From Bathymodiolus brooksi (taxonomy: Eukaryota > Mollusca > Bivalvia > Mytilida > Modiolidae): a DNA stretch of 64,000 bases. Shown here piece by piece: positions 55,061 through 64,000 of the stretch (positions are counted from its first letter, which is position 1; every line of letters begins with the position of its first letter). Location of the stretch: positions 31,908,962 to 31,972,961 of the forward strand of contig OY804589.1 in the NCBI GenBank assembly GCA_963680875.1, in the 5' to 3' direction. The notes beneath the pieces were generated by a model. The model did no database searches. It was not told the DNA's origin and worked only from the letters and a program-made list of their open reading frames with translations. Made by a program: the position numbers and the translations under genes.

Positions 55061-58000
55061 AAGTTGAAGAGTGAAAAAAATAGGAAAATATGGAAGAAAA
55101 GTAAGTTGAATATTGAAAAGATATGGAAAATATGGAAGAAAAGTAAATTGAAAAGTGGAAAGATATGGAAAATATGGAAAAAAAGAGAGTTGAATAGTGA
55201 TAAGATATGGAAAGTATGGAAGAAAAATAAGTTGAATAGTGAAAAGATATGGAAAATATGGACGAAAAGTCAGTTGAATAGTGTAATGTTTTGGAAAACA
55301 TGTAAGAAATGTGAGTTGAATAGTTGAAAGATTTGGAAAGATTTGGAAAACATGGAAGAAAAGTAAGTTGAATAGTGAAACGATATGGAAAACATGGAAG
55401 AAAAGTAAGTTGAATAGTGAAAAGATATGGAAAATACAGAAGAAAGGCAAGTTGAATAGTGAAAAGAAGTGGAAAATGCGGAAGAAAAGTAGGTTGAATT
55501 GTGAAATGATATGGAAAATACAGAAGAAAGGCAAGTTGAATAGTGAAAAGAAATGGAAATGCGGAAGAAAAGTAGGTTGAAATGTGATATGATATGGAAA
55601 ACATGGAAGAAAGGCAAGTCGAATAGTGAGAAGATATGGACAATATGGAAGAAAGGCAAGTTGAATAGTGAAAAGATATGAAAAATAGGGAAGAAACACA
55701 AGTCGAATAGTGAAAAGATTTGGCCAATATGGAAGAAAGGCAAGTTGAATAGTGAAAAGATATGAAAAATATGGAAGAAACCCAAGTTGAATAGTGAAAA
55801 GATTTGGAAACTACAGAAGAAAATTGTGAAATGATATGGAAAATATGGCAGAAAAGTAAGTCGAATAGTGATAAGATATGGAAAATATGGATGAAAGATA
55901 AGTTGAATAGTGAAACGAATTGGAAAATACGGAAGAAAGGCAATGTCGAACAGTGATAGGATATGGACAATATAGAAGAAAGTTAAGTTGAATAGTGAAA
56001 AGATTTAGAAAATACAGAAGAAAATAGTAAAAAGATCAAGAAAATACAGAAAAAAATTGTGAAAAGATATGGAAAATATGGAAGAATGGTAAGTCGAATA
56101 GTGATAAGATATGGACAATATGGAAGAAAGGCAAGTTGAATAGTGAAAAGGTATGGAAAATACAGAAGAAAAGTAAGTTGTATAGTGAAAAGATATGGAA
56201 AAGTAAGTCGAATAGTGAAAAGATAGGGAAAATATGGAAGAAAGGTAAGTTGAATAGTGAAAAGATATCAAAAACATGGAAGAAACCCAAGTTGAATAGT
56301 GAAAAGATTTGGAAAATATGGAAGAAAAGTAAGTCGAATAGTGATAAGATATGGACAATATGGAAGAAAGGCAAGTTGAAATGTGAAATGCTGTGGAAAA
56401 TATGGAAGAAAATTGTGAAATGATATGGAAAATATGGCAGAAAAGTAAGTCGAATAGTGATAAGATATGGAAAATATGGATGAAAGATAAGTTGAATAGT
56501 GAAACGAATTGGAAAATATGGAAGAAAGGCAATGTCGAACAGTGATAGGATATGGACAATATAGAAGAAAGTTAAGTTGAATAGTGAAAAGATTTGGAAA
56601 ATACAAAAGAAAATAGTAAAAAGATCAAGAAAATACAGAAAAAAATTGTGAAAAGATATGGAAAATATGGAAGAATGGTAAGTCGAATAGTGATAAGATA
56701 TGGACAATATGGAAGAAAGGCAAGTTGAATAGTGAAGAGATTTGGAAAAGTAAGTCGAATAGTGAAAAGATAGGGAAAATATGGAAGAAAGGTAAGTTGA
56801 ATAGTGAAAAGATATCAAAAACATGGAAGAAACCCAAGTTGAATAGTGAAAGGATTTGGAAAATACAGAAGAAAATTGTGAAATGATATGGAAAATATGG
56901 AAGAAAAGTAAGTCGAATAGTGATAAGATATGGACAATATGGAAGAAAGGCAAGTTGAAATGTGAAATGCTGTGGAAAATATGGAAGAAAGGCAAGTCGA
57001 ATAGTGATAAGATATGAAAAATATGGAAGAAAGATAAGTTGAATAGTGAAACGATTTTGAAAATATGGAAGAAAGGCAATGTCGAAGAGTGATAAGATAT
57101 GGACAATATAGAAGAACATTAAGTTGAATAGTGAAAAGATTTGGAAAATACAGAAGAAATTGGTAAAAAGATAAAGAAAATACAGAAGAAAATTGTGAAA
57201 AGATATGAAAAATATGGAAGAATGGCAAGTCGAATAATGATAAGATTTGGAAAATACAGAAGAAAATTGTGAAATGATATGGAAAATATGGAAGAATGGC
57301 AAGTTAAATAGTGATAAGATATGAACAATATGGAAGAAAGGCAAGTTGAATAGTGAAAAGGTATGGAAAATATAGAAGAAAAGTAAATTGTATAGTGAAA
57401 AGATATGGAAAATGCGGAAGAAAAGTAGGTACAATAGTGAAATGATATGGAAGAAAGGTAAGTTGAATAGTGAAAAGTTTTGGAAGAAAAGTAAGTTGAA
57501 TAGTGAAAAGATTTGGAAAAGTTAGTCGAATAGTGAAAAGATATGGAAAATATGGAAGAAAGGCAAGTTGAATAGTGAAAAGATATGAAAAATATGGAAG
57601 AAACCCAAGTGAAAAGATTTGGAAAATACAGAAGAAAATTGTGAAAAGATATGGAAAATATGGAAGAAAAGTAAGTCGAATAGTGATAAGATATGGAAAA
57701 TATGGAAGAAAGGCAAGTTGAAATGTGAAATGCTGTGGAAAATATAGAAGAAAGGTAAATCGAATAGTGATAAGATATGGAAAATATGGAAGAAAGGCAA
57801 TGTCGAACAGTGATAAGATATAGACAATATAGAAGAAAATTAAGTTGTATAGTGAAAAGATATGGAAAATGAGGAAGAAAAGTAGATACAATAGTGAAAT
57901 GATATGGAAAATATGGAAGAAAGGTAAGTTGAATAGTGAAAAGTTTTGTAAGAAAAGTATGTTGAATAGTTAAAAGATTTGGAAAAGTAAGTCGAATGGT

Positions 58001-60850
58001 GAAAAGATAAGGAAAATATGGAAGAAAGGTAAGTTGAATAGTGAAAAGATATGAAAAATATGGAAGAAATCGAAGTTGAATAGTGATAAGATTTGGAAAA
58101 CACAGAATAACATTGTGAAATGATCAGGACACTATGGAAGAAAGGCAAGGCGAATAGTGAAAAGATATGGACAATATGGAAGAAAGGCAAGTTGAATAAC
58201 AAAAAGATATGAAAAATATGGAAGAAACCCAAGTTGAATAGTGAAAAGATATGGAAAATACAGAAGTAAATTGTGAAAAGATATGGAAATTTATGGAAGA
58301 AAGGCAAATCGAATAGCGAAAAGATTTGGAAAATACAGAAGAAAATTGTGAAATGATATGGAAAATATGGAAGAATGGTAAGTCGAATAGTGAAAAGATA
58401 TGGACAATATGGAAGAAAGGCAAGTTGAATAGTGAAAAGGTATGGAAAATACAGAAGAAAAGTAAGTTGTATAGTGAAAAGATATGGAAAATGAAGAAGA
58501 AAAGTAGTTACAATAGTGAAATGATATGGAAAATATGGATGAAAGGTAAGTTGAATAGTGAAAAGTTTTGGAAGAAAAGTAAGTTGAATAGTGAAAAGAT
58601 TTGGAAAAGTAAGTCGAATAGTGAAAAGATAGGGAAAATATGGAAGAAAGGTAAGTTGAATAGTGAAAAGATATCAAAAACATGGAAGAAACCCAAGTTG
58701 AATAGTGAAAGGATTTGGAAAATACAGAAGAAAATTGTGAAATGATATGGAAAATATGGAAGAAAAGTAAGTAGAATAGTGATAAGGTATGGACAATATG
58801 GAAGAAAGGCAAGTTGAAATGTGAAATGCTGTGGAAAATATGGAAGAAAGGCAAGTCGAATAGTGATAAGATATGAAAAATATGGAAGAAAGATAAGTTG
58901 AATAGTGAAACGATTTTGAAAATATGGAAGAAAGGCAATGTCGAAGAGTGATAAGATATGGACAATATAGAAGAACATTAAGTTGAATAGTGAAAAGATT
59001 TGGAAAATACAGAAGAAAATAGTAAAAAGATAAAGAAAATACAGAAGAAAATTGTGAAAAGATATGAAAAATATGGAAGAATGGCAAGTCGAATAATGAT
59101 AAGATTTGGAAAATACAGAAGAAAATTGTGAAATGATATGGAAAATATGGAAGAATGGCAAGTCAAATAGTGATAAGATATGAACAATATGGAAGAAAGG
59201 CAAGTTGAATAGTGAAAAGGTATGGAAAATATAGAAGAAAAGTAAATTGTATAGTGAAAAGATATGGAAAATGCGGAAGAAAAGTAGGTACAATAGTGAA
59301 ATGATATGGAAGAAAGGTAAGTTGAATAGTGAAAAGTTTTGGAAGAAAAGTAAGTTGAATAGTGAAAAGATTTGGAAAAGTTAGTCGAATAGTGAAAAGA
59401 TATGGAAAATATGGAAGAAAGGCAAGTTGAATAGTGAAAAGATATGAAAAATATGGAAGAAACCCAAGTGAAAAGATTTGGAAAATACAGAAGAAAATTG
59501 TGAAAAGATATGGAAAATATGGAAGAAAAGTAAGTCGAATAGTGATAAGATATGGAAAATATGGAAGAAAGGCAAGTTGAAATGTGAAATGCTGTGGAAA
59601 ATATGGAAGAAAGGTAAATCGAATAGTGATAAGATATGGAAAATATGGAAGAAAGGCAATGTCGAACAGTGATAAGATATAGACAATATAGAAGAAAATT
59701 AAGTTGTATAGTGAAAAGATATGGAAAATGCGGAAGAAAAGTAGATACAATAGTGAAATGATATGGAAAATATGGAAGAAAGGTAAGTTGAATAGTGAAA
59801 AGTTTTGTAAGAAAAGTATGTTGAATAGTTAAAAGATTTGGAAAAGTAAGTCGAATAGTGAAAAGATAAGGAAAATATGGAAGAAAGGTAAGTTGAATAG
59901 TGAAAAGATATGAAAAATATGGAAGAAATCGAAGTTGAATAGTGATAAGATTTGGAAAACACAGAATAACATTGTGAAATGATAAGGACACTATGGAAGA
60001 AAGGCAAGGCGAATAGTGATAAGATATGGACAATATGGAAGAAAGGCATGTTGAATAACAAAAAGATATGAAAAATATGGAAGAAACCCAAGTTGAATAG
60101 TGAAAAGATATGGAAAATACAGAAGTAAATTGTGAAAAGATATGGAAATTTATGGAAGAAAGGCAAATCGAATAGTGAAAACATTTGGAAAATACAGAAG
60201 GAAATTGAGAAAAGATATGAAAAATATGGAATAAAAATAGGTTGAATAGTGAAATGATATGGAAAATATGGAAGAAAAGTAAGTTGAATTGTGAAATGAT
60301 ATGAAAAATATGGAAGAAAAGTAAGTCGAATAGTGAAATGATATGTAAAATATGGAAGAAAGGCAAGTCGAATGGTGGAATGATTTGGAAAATACGGAAG
60401 AAAATTGTGAAAGGTTATGGAAATTATGAAAGAAAGATCAGTGGAATAGTGAAAAGATTTGGAAAATACAGAAGAAAATTTTGAAATGATATGGAAAATA
60501 TGGATGAAATGTGAAATGATATGGAAAATATGGAAGAAAAGTAAGTCGAATAGTGAAATGATATGTAAAATATGGAAGAAAGGCAAGTCGAATGGTGGAA
60601 TGATTTGGAAAATACGGAAGAAAATTGTGAAAAGTTATGGAAATTATGAAAGAAAGATCAGTTAAATAGTGAAAAGATTTGGAAAATACAGAAGAAAATT
60701 TTGAAATGATATGGAAAATATGGATGAAATGTGAAATGATATGGAAAATATGGAAGAAAGATAAGATGAATAGTGAAATGATTTGGAAAATACAGAAGAA
60801 AATTGTGAAATGATAGGGAAAATATGGAAGAAAAGTAAGCTGAATTGCTA
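55061..60850 (+). repeat. 42-bp satellite array, right arm (5.8 kb)
   Basis: The unit is about AAAAGATATGGAAAATATGG, AAGAAAAGTAAGTTGAATAG and TG. The donor position varies among GTAAGT, GCAAGT, and CCAAGT; many units read AAAG|GTAAGT or AAAA|GTAAGT. Large blocks repeat with an offset of about 1859 bp (57.3/59.2 kb). At its right end the units grade into ATGGAAAGTATGGAGCATTTC, the start of the second proline-rich segment. Open frames of up to 462 codons on the minus strand are artefacts of the period. Confidence 0.95.
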
Positions 60851-60859
60851 AAATATATG

Positions 60860-61054
60860 GAAAGTATGGAGCATTTCTGTGTTAATCATAATTACACCGA
60901 AAGAGACCTCCTCATTCTCCTCCACCTCCGCCTCCCTCCTCCTCCTCCTCCTCCGCCGCCACCACCGCCACCCTCCTCCTCCGCCGCCGTGATAATTGCG
61001 TTGAAATTCCACCCAAACACGTTACAAACAAAAACAAATCGAAACACATTATGA
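60860..61054 (+). pseudogene. Proline-rich segment after the array, right copy
   Basis: From ATG near 60860: MESMEHFCVNHNYTERDLL, Leu-rich run, 13 Pro, SSSAAVIIALKFHP, then a tail that differs in frame from the left copy. It appears to continue the coiled-coil exon across the array. The CCT/CTC/CCG run at 60905-60985 is also a triplet repeat. Confidence 0.4.
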
Positions 61055-61078
61055 AAATATCACACATTAACATTACCT

Positions 61079-61264
61079 ATGACAAAACTGCGACAAGTCA
61101 ACAAAATAGTGATTAAGATGTTGAATAAACACGAAAATCAGAGAAAGGAATCAAGAAACGTCAATATCTCTGAAAATATAACAAAAATGCAACGCGGACG
61201 CGATAGACTACTTGGAGTGTTACACAACATATCCGAAAACACCGTAGGTGAAAACCATTATTGA
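61079..61264 (+). CDS. Open basic segment near the right tip
   Basis: 61 codons: MTKLRQVNKIVIKMLNKHEN, then QRKESRNVNISENITKMQ, RGRDRLLGVLHNISENTVG. Lys/Arg-rich and probably helical. A possible donor TAG|GTGAAA lies near 61248. The left counterpart has stops, so any function is lost there. No family recognised, and it may be an open stretch by chance. Confidence 0.3.
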   Translation: MTKLRQVNKIVIKMLNKHENQRKESRNVNISENITKMQRGRDRLLGVLHNISENTVGENHY

Positions 61265-61500
61265 AAGTGCTCTCCCATGAAAATGGCGGGAAGATAACCA
61301 GTGAAAGGGCTAGAAAACGATAATAGGACGCAGACACCCTTGGAGTACTACACAACATATCTGAAAACAACAAACTTTTGTAAGAAATGTAATTATGAAA
61401 ATAAAATGGCGGGAAATGGGCAGCTAACCAGTGAAAGGGCTAGTTCCGGTAGCCATGCTACTAATAGGACGCTGACGTCCTAGAGAACACAACAAGGGCA
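61195..61500 (+). repeat. Right tip: about 150-bp tandem repeat, two copies plus remnant
   Basis: Each unit has ACTTGGAGT or CCTTGGAGT with ACACAACATAT, then AAAATGGCGGGAA and AACCAGTGAAAGGGCTAG. The GGCGGGAA string is an E2F-type motif and ATGGCGG a YY1-type core. Inverse copy at 39011-39310. Confidence 0.7.
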
Positions 61501-61509
61501 CTTCTGATC

Positions 61510-61873
61510 GCATATTACGCAACTTCAGGTTGCGCATGCGCGCACCACACCCTTCCAAGGGAATCCCTACGGATGATGTTATTTCCGGTCAAAAGGCCCC
61601 ACTAGGGCGGATATTGCGCAACTTCCGGTTGCGCATTCGCGCACCCAAGGGAACCCCTACGGAGTCACACTATGGGTGACGTTTGATGACGTCTCTTCCG
61701 GCCAATAGGCCCCACTAGGGCGATATTCCACAAATTCCGGTTGCGCATGTACACGCGATCACTTCCGATTAGGATCTCTTACGGCGACGTTGCTTTCGGT
61801 CACGTGACTGACGTCACTTCCGATCAGGGCCGGTCACGTGACTTCCGGTAGATCCCATATACTACTGACGTGG
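61510..61873. promoter_or_regulatory. Right tip: three promoter-motif repeats of about 105-110 bp
   Basis: Repeated block: ATATTGCGCAACTTCCGGTT, GCGCAT(G/T)CGCGCACC, CCAAGGGAA(T/C)CCCTACGG and GGCCCCACTAGGGCG. Motifs seen: NRF1-like GCGCATGCGC (61532), C/EBP-like TTGCGCAA (61614), ETS-like ACTTCCGG, CRE TGACGTCA (61809) and E-box GTCACGTGAC (61799, 61833). Mirrors the left tip. Confidence 0.6.
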
Positions 61874-62007
61874 TATCCTGTTGATGTATTAAGAATTGCG
61901 AAAAGTGAAGGAGTAATGGCTGCCAACAGTGGTAACCATAACAACCTGTTAAAAGTAAAGCAAACAACAACATAAAGTGTACAAATGTGTATTGTGCTTG
62001 TTTGTTT

Positions 62008-62100
62008 GTTTGATGGTGTTTAACGCCACTTTCAACACTATTTCAGATGACAAACTTTATCACATAATGTTGTTCCCCTCGTCCCCGACGGCCTCCACAG
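62008..62100 (+). mobile_element. SINE-like repeat, left part
   Basis: GATGGTGTTTAACGCCACTT, TCAACACTATTTCAG and CAAACTTTATCACATAATGT; an internal block is deleted relative to 23458-23705. Confidence 0.75.
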
Positions 62101-62265
62101 ATGTTTACTGCTATCATTATGGGTTGAAGCAGCGATGAGTGAGTTCTTGTCGTTTAATGTCTAATGAGGAAATATTCAGAAATATCATGGCAAGAACAAA
62201 TTGGATTCAAGGAAATGAAATGAAATGGAATAAAATGATGATATCCACTTTTTACTATACCACAG

Positions 62266-62501
62266 ATTGGTTCTTTGGTATAAATACTTATTATCTTGGT
62301 GGAAGAAAAATAAATGGAACATTTAAATGGATAAATGGTGATGACATGCCTACATCTCTTGACTATTGGTATTATAACCCAATCGTATATGATGGCTCTA
62401 ACCGAGAATGTGTTGCTATAGCTAACAGAAATTATCGCAATTACAAATTATATGCAGCTTATTGTGATGATACTTATATTATGTTTTTCTGTGAGAGCTA
62501 G
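62266..62501 (+). CDS. C-type lectin domain, C-terminal exon with stop
   Basis: Acceptor CCACTTTTTACTATACCACAG ends at 62265; stop TAG at 62499-62501. Reads WFFGINTYYLGGRKINGTFK, WINGDDMPTSLDYWYY, DGSNRECVAIANRN, KLYAAYCDDTYIMFFCES. This is the second half of a C-type lectin fold: W-x-x-G-I-N, G-x-F-x-W-x-N-G, the inner cysteine (RECVAI), the penultimate cysteine (AYCDD) and the final F-F-C-E. Entry phase 1 matches the exon at 37321-37521, and the joined codon (T|AT) is Tyr. The usual calcium/sugar motifs (EPN or QPD, and WND) are not present, so classical Ca-dependent sugar binding is doubtful. If this is the partner of the 37.3-kb exon, the intron is 24.7 kb. It could instead belong to a neighbouring lectin copy. 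Confidence 0.83.
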
Positions 62502-62734
62502 GTGTGCGAGTTGACGTTATAAAATTTCCGTTTTTTTCTTAGAGAATTAGAGTACAATTGACAGAGAAACTGGAAATCTCATATGTTTATATTGAGGCCT
62601 TTGTGCATGGACGAATTTACCTTTTTATTTGCTTGATTTTTTCTCCATTTCTTATTGCATAAAAATGTAGATATCCAGCTTAGCTGCTCACGATGCGTTT
62701 CAGTAAAAGAATATTTACAAGGTACGCTCATATT

Positions 62735-63140
62735 CGAAAGAGTGGCTATGGCTACCTCCGCTATATGTTACGTAATGTTAGCAAGAATTACTAGTCACTA
62801 TGGTTACGTCTGTTATATGTTATGTAACGTTAAGAGGAATTACTAATGACATTGTTGCGTCTGTTATATGTTATGTAATGTTAAGAGGAATTACTGGTCA
62901 CTATGGTTACGTCTGTTATATGTTATGTAATGTTAAGAGGAATTACTAATGACATTGTTACCTCTGTTATATGTTATATAATGTTAAAAGGAATTACTGG
63001 TCACTATGGTTACGTCTGTTATATGTTATGTAATGTTAAGAGGAATTATTGGTGACTATGGGTACCTCTTTTATATGTTATGCAATGCTAAGAAAAATTC
63101 CTGGTCACTATGGTTACTTATGCTATATGTTACGTAACGT
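62735..63140 (+). repeat. 52-bp tandem array, about 8 copies
   Basis: The unit is GGTCACTATGGTTACGTCTG, TTATATGTTATGTAATGTTA and AGAGGAATTACT, with alternating variants (GGTCACTATGG / AATGACATTGT), i.e. a partial 104-bp dimer. It begins about 230 bp after the lectin stop and may lie in its 3' untranslated region. Confidence 0.93.
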
Positions 63141-63220
63141 CACTATTAAGAAAGGAAGAGAGGTGGGGAACGATTAGTTGAATTCGTATCTTTGTTATTC
63201 GATACTAAGCCTGTATCTGA

Positions 63221-63226
63221 AATAAA
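63221..63226 (+). terminator. Possible polyadenylation signal
   Basis: AATAAA, 720 bp after the lectin stop codon, beside a family B fragment. It is the first canonical signal I noted downstream of the stop, but use is unproven. Confidence 0.3.
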
Positions 63227-63234
63227 AATAGTTT

Positions 63235-63372
63235 ATTGAAGCCCTTGTACCAAGTAAGCAAAGTCAGTGGTCATGTATTTGTGTGTTAAAGTATCGATTT
63301 TGTCTCTTTCTAAGATTTTTCTTTTTGCTATTAGAATTGTTCCAACAGTGTGGCATTTTTATTGTTTTTCAT
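63235..63372 (+). repeat. Dispersed repeat (family B) fragment
   Basis: TTGAAGCCCTTGTACCAAGT, TGGTCATGTATTTGTGTG, AAAGTATCGATTTTGTCTC and GAATTGTTCCAACAGTGTGG follow the order seen at 1835-2012. Confidence 0.65.
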
Positions 63373-64000
63373 TTTTATTTCAAATAGGAACTCTTTTATA
63401 ACGTGATAATTGTATCTAGGTAAGATTTTATTGCGATGTAGCAGGAAAGTAGTTCCGGCTAAAGTACAAGTTGAATTATATATATTCATATGCTATATAA
63501 TGTACATTTTATATCTATCGACACACTATGCACTAGTATATACGTTCAAATAGGTGCCAGGTGCCATTAATTCATATTGGCTCTTTCGTAATGAAAATGT
63601 ATAAAACATTGAATTATTCCTTGTTTGAACAATTAGTATATGTAAATCACACACACACACACACACACCCACCCATCCACCCTCCCACCCAAATATATTG
63701 TGAATCAGAAACGACAGTCATCATCAGCATAATTAACAACTCATGGATCAACATAGAGTGCGCTTGGATTAATGAATGTGGAATGAGTCAAAGTGTCACT
63801 GGTGCTGAAGTCCTAATTCTCAAAATAGATTACAATGTCCAAAATAACAGAACAGGACAAGAACTCCTACAAAAACCGTTAAGGAGACATGTGCTCTAGA
63901 ATTTTCAGCATCTCCTGTCCGATATGTAACATCCTAATTGCGTTTAAATACCTAATGGCGGTAATTGAAAAAGCGGCCCATATGTTTACACTGGAAACAT
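63373..64000. other. Right flank with (CA)n microsatellite
   Basis: A (CA)n run at 63649-63667 is followed by CACCCACCCATCCACCCTCC. The + frame at 63561-63899 crosses it and has no recognised domain or splice context. Nothing else identified. Confidence 0.5.

Larger units (their letters stand above)
54185..61905 (+). mobile_element. Composite element, right copy (7.7 kb, plus orientation)
   Basis: Same order of parts as the left copy but on the + strand, with a 5.8-kb array. Homology with the left tip extends to about 61905 (AGTAGTATATGGG inverse at 61850-61870 and a looser CTTCACTTTT block beyond). Both ends carry CRE/ETS/E-box motifs. Because these motifs are partly palindromic I cannot say whether the ends are inverted or direct repeats. 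Confidence 0.82.

Noticed and set aside
38605..61905. Assembly mirror artefact (one arm copied in reverse)
   Set aside because: The arms differ by many substitutions, indels and a 2.3-fold array length difference, so they are distinct sequences.
38605..61905. Polinton/Maverick or other giant DNA transposon
   Set aside because: No polymerase, integrase, ATPase or capsid-like frame is present between the tips.
63561..63899. 112-codon frame across the CA microsatellite
   Set aside because: No recognisable domain; it reads through a simple repeat, and no convincing splice acceptor or start was seen.

Overview
This window is animal nuclear DNA, most likely from a bivalve mollusc. It is AT-rich and gene-poor. 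Its recognisable coding pieces are split by introns with GT/AG borders, and it carries repeats that I associate with molluscan genomes: a SINE-like repeat with the string TTAACGCCACTTTCAGCAAT, a tRNA-headed SINE core containing TTGGCTCGGAATCAG, a repeat with GCCTGTACCAAGTCAGG, a Penelope-like reverse transcriptase, and exons of the PAN and C-type lectin families. Species cannot be assigned by eye.

Layout. 1-1637: 51-bp tandem array. 1.64-8.3 kb: fragments of dispersed repeats, a 23-25 bp array (5.39-6.26 kb), a SINE and a 31-bp-arm hairpin. 8.3-9.28 kb: 45-bp array. 9.7-10.5 kb: fragment of a PIF1-like helicase between 42-bp inverted repeats. 12.25-14.47 kb: nested repeats around a truncated Penelope-like reverse transcriptase. 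14.58-23.18 kb: three tandem copies of a 2.86-kb unit. 24.25-35.2 kb: about 130 copies of an 83-bp satellite containing an apparently exact 3,568-bp duplication. 35.5-62.5 kb: a probable secreted PAN + C-type lectin gene on the + strand, with exons at 35537-35797, 37321-37521 and 62266-62501. All junctions are in phase 1, so the pieces join in frame. Its last intron would be 24.7 kb. 62.7-64 kb: 52-bp array and 3' flank.

The most unusual structure lies inside that intron at about 38.6-61.9 kb. Two copies of one composite element sit head to head. Each copy runs outward from a shared centre near 54.1 kb: a CpG-rich stretch with ETS/CRE/E-box-like motifs, three or four exon-like segments with splice sites (proline-rich, unknown, coiled coil), a large array of about 42-bp units, another proline-rich segment, a further open segment, then terminal repeats rich in promoter-type motifs (ETS, CRE, E-box, NRF1-like, E2F-like). 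The 42-bp unit is a reiterated copy of the end of the coiled-coil exon plus its splice donor, so the right array holds many GTAAGT donor-like sites. The left array is 13.4 kb and the right 5.8 kb.

Four of the satellites grew from recognisable boundaries. The 51-bp, 23-25-bp and 83-bp arrays each abut or derive from the same dispersed repeat core (TTTGAAGATACCAAAGGGG), and the 42-bp arrays derive from an exon-intron junction. Little of the window is host coding sequence apart from the lectin exons. All motif and family calls are by eye from sequence and were not checked against a database.
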